A stretch of 24,987 nucleotides of DNA from Fibrobacterales bacterium (GTDB taxonomy: Bacteria; Fibrobacterota; Fibrobacteria; Fibrobacterales; Fibrobacteraceae), in NCBI GenBank assembly GCA_025997455.1, contig BNUP01000021.1, positions 1 to 24,987 on the forward strand, written 5' to 3'. Shown piece after piece: positions 21,709 to 24,987 of this stretch. Below the pieces are notes generated by a model that made no database searches, had not been told where the DNA came from, and was given only the letters and a program-made list of their open reading frames with translations. How positions within the stretch are numbered: position 1 is the stretch's first letter; the number at the start of each line of letters is the position of its first letter. Both the position numbers and the translations under genes were made by a program.

Positions 21709-23030
21709 AGCCGTGCTCTCCTTATCACATCGTTTATTTCTCTGTCTGCGGCGTGTAATTCCGCATCTATTTGCCGTTCAGGCCAAGTGCCGCCGTGCGA
21801 GTTAGAAATTATGTTGAAAATATTATTGAATCTTTTTGTTAAAATATCGGTTTCAATAGTTCCCCAATACGGAACAGACGGATAACTCTTTCCTTTTTCC
21901 ACAATTTTTTTGAACACTTTGTAATTCTCATTTGCCGAAAAATAAGGTAAATCATAAGTCTCTATAAATGCAGGTAAAAAGCCGGAAATTCGCGAGAATT
22001 GCAATTGAACATCGCTTTGCATAGTTAAGTATCTGAGCAATGCCAAAGCCTCTCTTTTAACTTGACTCTCCGAAAATATACCCAAATTTGAGCCGCCCAA
22101 AAAGTACACGCCTTCTCCGCCTTTTTTTGCGGTGGGCGGAATCATAACTCCGTATGGTATTTTTTGATTTTCTAAATACATTGATTTTGAAGTTGTTTCG
22201 CCTATGAATGCGGTTTTTCCTTTGTCAAAATCATCGCTCACGCCCGCAGTAGTTTTATCTAAATTAGAGTAATCGTTGTAGCCGTTTTTTACCAAATCTA
22301 AGTAAAATTTAATTCCATCCATAGTTTGCTCGGAAAGCAAATTGCTCTCAGTTAAATCTTCGGTTATGTAAGAACCGCCCGCACTGAAAATCCAAGATGA
22401 AAAATTATGAACTATATTCCAATCATTTTTTGCAGGATATTCCATTGGGCTTATTTGGCGACCATTCACAACAAATTTTTTATCCTTTATATTTTTAAGA
22501 ACCGATATGAACTCATCTCTGTTTTTTATTTTGTTCGGTTGAATTTTTAATCCCGAAATTATATCGCTGTGATAATAAAAAGGTCGCACATCCAAAAACC
22601 AAGGGAGCGAAGTTATGTTTGTGGAAATTTTAGTTTTCATCACTTCCCTTGCTCCTTCAACGAACAATTCGGGTTTTCCTTCCCAAGAATTAAATGCGGA
22701 GTCAAGGGGATAAAGTGCATCGAGATCTGTAAGCGATGCCGCCCAAGTTGATGGAACCTGTATCACATCTGGACCATTGCCTGTTGCAACGGCAAGAACT
22801 ATTTTTGAAAATCCGCTACCCCAATCTAAAATGGTAACTTCAACGGTTATGCCCGGATTTTCCACACTGAAACCTTTGAGAAGTTTTTTCATATCTTCCG
22901 CAGGATTAGGCGAATTATTAAATACCCACAACTGCACAACCTTACCCGAAGATGTCTCATTGCATCCCGTAAGATTACACGCAAGTAAAAGAAAGAAAAG
23001 TGTAATTGCGGAACTTAAAAACCTACACAC
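21705..23030 (-). CDS. ABC solute-binding lipoprotein, family 1
   Basis: A 441-residue substrate receptor for the importer. The signal peptide runs to LTGC with the lipid-anchored cysteine at residue 23, so it is probably a periplasmic lipoprotein. The mature part has the family 1 layout: VVQLWVFNNSPNPAEDMKKL (31-50), a LLKGFSVENPGITVEV segment, GNGPDVIQVPSTWAA (about 84-98), and later a SPMEY segment and the GTIETDI...FNNIFN end typical of maltose/glycerol-3-phosphate-type binding proteins. The start is GTG 23030; GGAGG lies just ahead of it within the end of the ATPase gene, and the two frames overlap by 16 bases. The start of the permease gene overlaps its stop. The ligand is unknown. Confidence 0.9.
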   Translation of the reverse strand: MCRFLSSAITLFFLLLACNLTGCNETSSGKVVQLWVFNNSPNPAEDMKKLLKGFSVENPGITVEVTILDWGSGFSKIVLAVATGNGPDVIQVPSTWAASLTDLDALYPLDSAFNSWEGKPELFVEGAREVMKTKISTNITSLPWFLDVRPFYYHSDIISGLKIQPNKIKNRDEFISVLKNIKDKKFVVNGRQISPMEYPAKNDWNIVHNFSSWIFSAGGSYITEDLTESNLLSEQTMDGIKFYLDLVKNGYNDYSNLDKTTAGVSDDFDKGKTAFIGETTSKSMYLENQKIPYGVMIPPTAKKGGEGVYFLGGSNLGIFSESQVKREALALLRYLTMQSDVQLQFSRISGFLPAFIETYDLPYFSANENYKVFKKIVEKGKSYPSVPYWGTIETDILTKRFNNIFNIISNSHGGTWPERQIDAELHAADREINDVIRRARL

Positions 23031-24157
23031 TTACCCTCCGCGAATAAGAGCAGGTTATTTTCTAAAATTTCCACAAACACCGTTTCGCCTATTTCGTAAT
23101 GCTCCGTGCTGTGTATTATAATTGAGAGTGATAAACTTTCTTTTACCGCATACAATATGGTATTTGCACCTTGAAATTCAAGCATCTCAACTATCATCTG
23201 GAGAAGTGTACTTTCTTTTTGAGAAAAGTCCGTATCATCTACGGAGACAATTTGCAAATTCTCCGCACGCACTCCGAGTTTCGCTTTTGAGTATTCTGTA
23301 AATAGATTGAGAAATTTGTTTGGAGCGGGAATGAGGGATTTCGCTTTTATCAAATTCAAAAAAAGTCCGTTTTCCTCTGCCTGCGTTTCAACATCTATAA
23401 AATTGATTTCGGGGTAGCCTATAAATTTTGCCACAGTTTCATTTACGGGTTTGTTGTATAATTCTGCACTTGTTCCGACTTGTAAAATTTTTCCGCCGTC
23501 CATACACGCCACTCGGTCGCCCAAAGTCAATGCCTCGGTCGGGCTGTGAGTTGTGTAAATGGTTGTTATGTGAAGGTTGTTGCAACACCATCGCAAAACG
23601 GATTGATAGTGCATTCTCGCCCGTGAATCCAATTCTGAAAGCGGTTCATCGAGCAAAAGAATTTTCGGGTGTTTCACAAATGCCCTTGCGAGTGCTACGA
23701 GTTGCCTTTTTGCCTTTGAAATTTTGGCGGGTTTTAAATCGAGAATATCCGTAATTTCAATTAAGTTCGCAATTTCCGCAACCTGAACGGCTATTGTTTC
23801 GCGCGGCAGTCCGCTGAGTTTTAAGTTAAATTCCAAATTCTGCTTTACGGTCAAATGCGGATACAGAGCCTGTGTCTGAAACGCCATTGCGATGTTTCGG
23901 TAATCTGGTGAAAATTCCGTAAGAGTTTGTCCGTTAAAAAGCACCGTTCCCGAAACTCCGTCTGCAAGCCCTGCTATAACCCGAAGGATATGCGATTTCC
24001 CGCAACCCGAAGGTCCCACCAAAACAAAAAATTCCTGTGCTTTTATTTCAAGCGAAACTTCGGAAAGCAAAGGAGGTTTCTGCGAATCCCTATCGTATAG
24101 AGCGATGTTTTCAAGTGATACGCCCACGCCGGAATTGAACCCCCCTGCACCGCTCAT
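23015..24157 (-). CDS. ABC importer ATPase (UgpC/MalK-like) with degenerate signature motif
   Basis: Powers the importer from the cytoplasmic side. The 380-residue protein has a Walker A GPSGCGKSH (48-56; usually GKST), a Q-loop at Q94 (AFQTQALYPHLTV), a Walker B ILLLDEPLSELD (166-177), an H-loop H204, and a C-terminal TOBE-like regulatory part (about 240-380). The ABC signature, LSGGQ in nearly all relatives, reads ISKAK at 146-150, although RQLVALARA after it is kept. ATP hydrolysis may thus be altered. The first 12 residues (MSGAGGFNSGVG) overlap sequence resembling the dispersed module, so GTG at codon 11 could be an alternative start. Its ATG overlaps the stop of the receiver-like gene by four bases. 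Confidence 0.9.
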   Translation of the reverse strand: MSGAGGFNSGVGVSLENIALYDRDSQKPPLLSEVSLEIKAQEFFVLVGPSGCGKSHILRVIAGLADGVSGTVLFNGQTLTEFSPDYRNIAMAFQTQALYPHLTVKQNLEFNLKLSGLPRETIAVQVAEIANLIEITDILDLKPAKISKAKRQLVALARAFVKHPKILLLDEPLSELDSRARMHYQSVLRWCCNNLHITTIYTTHSPTEALTLGDRVACMDGGKILQVGTSAELYNKPVNETVAKFIGYPEINFIDVETQAEENGLFLNLIKAKSLIPAPNKFLNLFTEYSKAKLGVRAENLQIVSVDDTDFSQKESTLLQMIVEMLEFQGANTILYAVKESLSLSIIIHSTEHYEIGETVFVEILENNLLLFAEGKCVGF

Positions 24158-24594
24158 TCCTTACCGTCCTCCGTTTCCGTTTTTGGCAAGTCGAGTTCAA
24201 ACAAGCGGCGGATTGATTCCAAAATCAGAGAGGAATTTTCACCTTCCTCCGTGAGTTGCGGGTAGTGAATAGCCACAAGCATTGCAGAGGGATTATTATT
24301 TACCCTCTTTACAAAGTTGCTGTCCGAAACGCCTCCTTCCGTTAAATCAACAACGAAAGTATCCCACTCTTCTTTGTTGAGAAACTCTGTCGCTTTTTCT
24401 TCGGTATTTGCAACGCGAATAGTCGCAAGCGGCAAAAGCGTTAAAAGCGATGTCTCCGTAGCCGCACGAATTCCGTTTTCCTGCACCCACACCAAAATCC
24501 TGCGATTTCTGTAATCGCCTGTTGGGACGAACTTACGCTTTGAGGGGTAGTTCTCATCTTCTTCCAAATCGTCACTATCTTCTAATTTAACCAT
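24154..24594 (-). CDS. Degenerate receiver-domain-like protein, first gene of ABC operon
   Basis: A 146-residue protein with an acidic N-terminal 30 residues (MVKLEDSDDLEEDENYPSKR) and a domain that reads like a response-regulator receiver: strand RRILVWVQENG, helix, strand ATIRVANTEEKATEFL, strand TFVVDLTEGG and strand MLVAIHYPQL. The usual acidic pair at the end of strand 1 is missing (VQENG) and no switch lysine is evident, so phosphorylation is unlikely. It may bind another protein. A longer frame opens at 24786, but those codons are repeat DNA; ATG 24594 has TACCTT six bases upstream and no Shine-Dalgarno site. It overlaps the ATPase gene by ATGA, which ties it to the transporter. Confidence 0.7.
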   Translation of the reverse strand: MVKLEDSDDLEEDENYPSKRKFVPTGDYRNRRILVWVQENGIRAATETSLLTLLPLATIRVANTEEKATEFLNKEEWDTFVVDLTEGGVSDSNFVKRVNNNPSAMLVAIHYPQLTEEGENSSLILESIRRLFELDLPKTETEDGKE

Positions 24595-24600
24595 AATGGG

Positions 24601-24628
24601 AAGGTAGAAAATGCACTCGGCAGTGCAG
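24601..24628 (-). promoter_or_regulatory. Repeat-borne promoter of the ABC operon
   Basis: On the minus strand CTGCAC (24628-24623) and TACCTT (24606-24601) are 16 bases apart; TACCTT ends six bases before ATG 24594. CTGCACTGCCGAGTGC is a copy of the dispersed module. Confidence 0.5.
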
Positions 24629-24777
24629 GGTGGGGTATAGGGTGTGGCGTGTAGGGTGTGGGGAATAGAGTGTAAAGAGTAAAGTTGAAAGTTGGGAAGA
24701 ACTCGGCGGTGCAGATTAGGGTGTAGGGTATGGGGTGTAGGGTGTGGGGAACTCGGAGGTGCAGTTTTGTTAGTGGG
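24607..24777. repeat. Heptamer tract with three module copies
   Basis: Modules ACTCGGCAGTGCAG, ACTCGGCGGTGCAG and ACTCGGAGGTGCAG lie near 24615, 24703 and 24750. Between them the sequence runs in sevens: GGGGTAT, AGGGTGT, GGCGTGT, AGGGTGT, GGGGAAT, AGAGTGT, AAAGAGT, AAAGTTG, AAAGTTG. The 24595-24910 gap holds no gene apart from promoters and repeats. Confidence 0.8.
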
Positions 24778-24784
24778 GATTGTC

Positions 24785-24804
24785 ATTCCCGCACAGGCGG
24801 AAAT
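24785..24804. repeat. REP-like palindrome (ATTCCCGC / GCGGAAAT)
   Basis: ATTCCCGC and GCGGAAAT pair with one mismatch around ACAG. Closely similar CATTCCCGC...GCGG palindromes are common dispersed repeats in bacterial genomes. Confidence 0.5.
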
Positions 24805-24870
24805 CTAAGATGCATTCCAAGCCACAATCGCCTCCAAAATAAAAAAAAATCACAAAATTTTCATTTTTCC

Positions 24871-24899
24871 TTGCATTTTGCCAAAAAAAATTCTATATT
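24871..24899 (+). promoter_or_regulatory. Promoter of the gene starting at 24911
   Basis: TTGCAT (24871-24876) and TATATT (24894-24899) are 17 bases apart, a near-canonical spacing. The ATG follows 11 bases after the -10. Confidence 0.5.
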
Positions 24900-24910
24900 T
24901 ACTGACAAAT

Positions 24911-24987
24911 ATGTCAGGTATTTTTTATGAAAAGCAAATGATACGGAGTGCTACTGCCGCAAGCATAGTGCAAAATATCAGCATTCA
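24911..24987 (+). CDS. 5' end of an unidentified gene, cut by the window edge
   Basis: The frame from ATG 24911 is open to the end of the window (25 codons), opening MSGIFYEKQMIRSATAASIV. A well-spaced TTGCAT/TATATT promoter precedes it. An in-frame ATG also occurs at codon 10. The residues after it (MIRSATAASIVQNISI) could be the start of a membrane transporter, but too little is present to say. No family is assigned. Confidence 0.45.
   Translation, partial: MSGIFYEKQMIRSATAASIVQNISI

Overview
The window comes from a Gram-negative, probably anaerobic, bacterium. Lipid A and LPS-transport genes (lpxA, an lpxH-type gene, lptF and lptG) show an outer membrane, and a single-chain pyruvate:ferredoxin oxidoreductase points to anaerobic energy metabolism. 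My best guess is Fibrobacterota or a neighbouring FCB lineage. It rests on gene content, moderate-to-low GC, a recurrent TTTCTAYATT promoter motif and scarce Shine-Dalgarno sites. It is an inference, because no rRNA gene is present.

Layout. Positions 1-1300 hold a tail remnant of an Rpn-like gene and a tightly overlapping three-gene DUF3791/DUF3990/small-partner cassette on the minus strand, bordered by repeats. Positions 1384-3439 (minus) are an mtaB-lpxA operon; the methylthiotransferase is of the archaeal/eukaryotic (CDKAL1-like) type. After a repeat-rich gap, nifJ fills 3818-7366. Positions 7492-8607 hold an unrecognised three-gene cassette ending in an XRE regulator. rpsT and a membrane-anchored DUF2914 protein follow, then a 170-base block of hairpins, then hipBA on the minus strand. 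A five-unit array of ~60-bp repeats with compensating stem arms separates hipBA from a small hypothetical gene. gpsA (plus) meets lptF-lptG (minus) tail to tail. lptF and the lpxH-type gene diverge from one 70-bp promoter region. rpsD and an AAA-ATPase/nuclease gene follow. Positions 19054-24594 (minus) form a five-gene operon: degenerate receiver protein, ABC ATPase, solute-binding lipoprotein and two permeases. A new plus-strand gene starts at 24911 and runs off the end.

Two themes link the region. First, a -10 motif (TTTCTANNTT) lies 6-9 bases before the start codon of ten genes that have no Shine-Dalgarno site, so these mRNAs are probably leaderless. rpsT, nifJ, rpsD and the 7492 gene instead have a Shine-Dalgarno site and a leader. 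Second, gaps between genes are filled with a heptanucleotide-period repeat family (AAAGAGT / AGGGTGT and complements) plus a dispersed module, ACTCGGCRRTGCAAG. Its complement supplies a -35-like TTGCAY at 16-18 bases from the -10 of several genes, so the repeat appears to double as a promoter.

The most unusual proteins are in the ABC transporter. One permease is twice the usual length because about 335 residues, with hints of a beta-propeller, sit between its first two membrane helices. Its ATPase lacks a recognisable LSGGQ signature, and the operon starts with a receiver-like protein lacking key acidic residues. Together they suggest an importer that senses or gates in an unusual way; this is inference.
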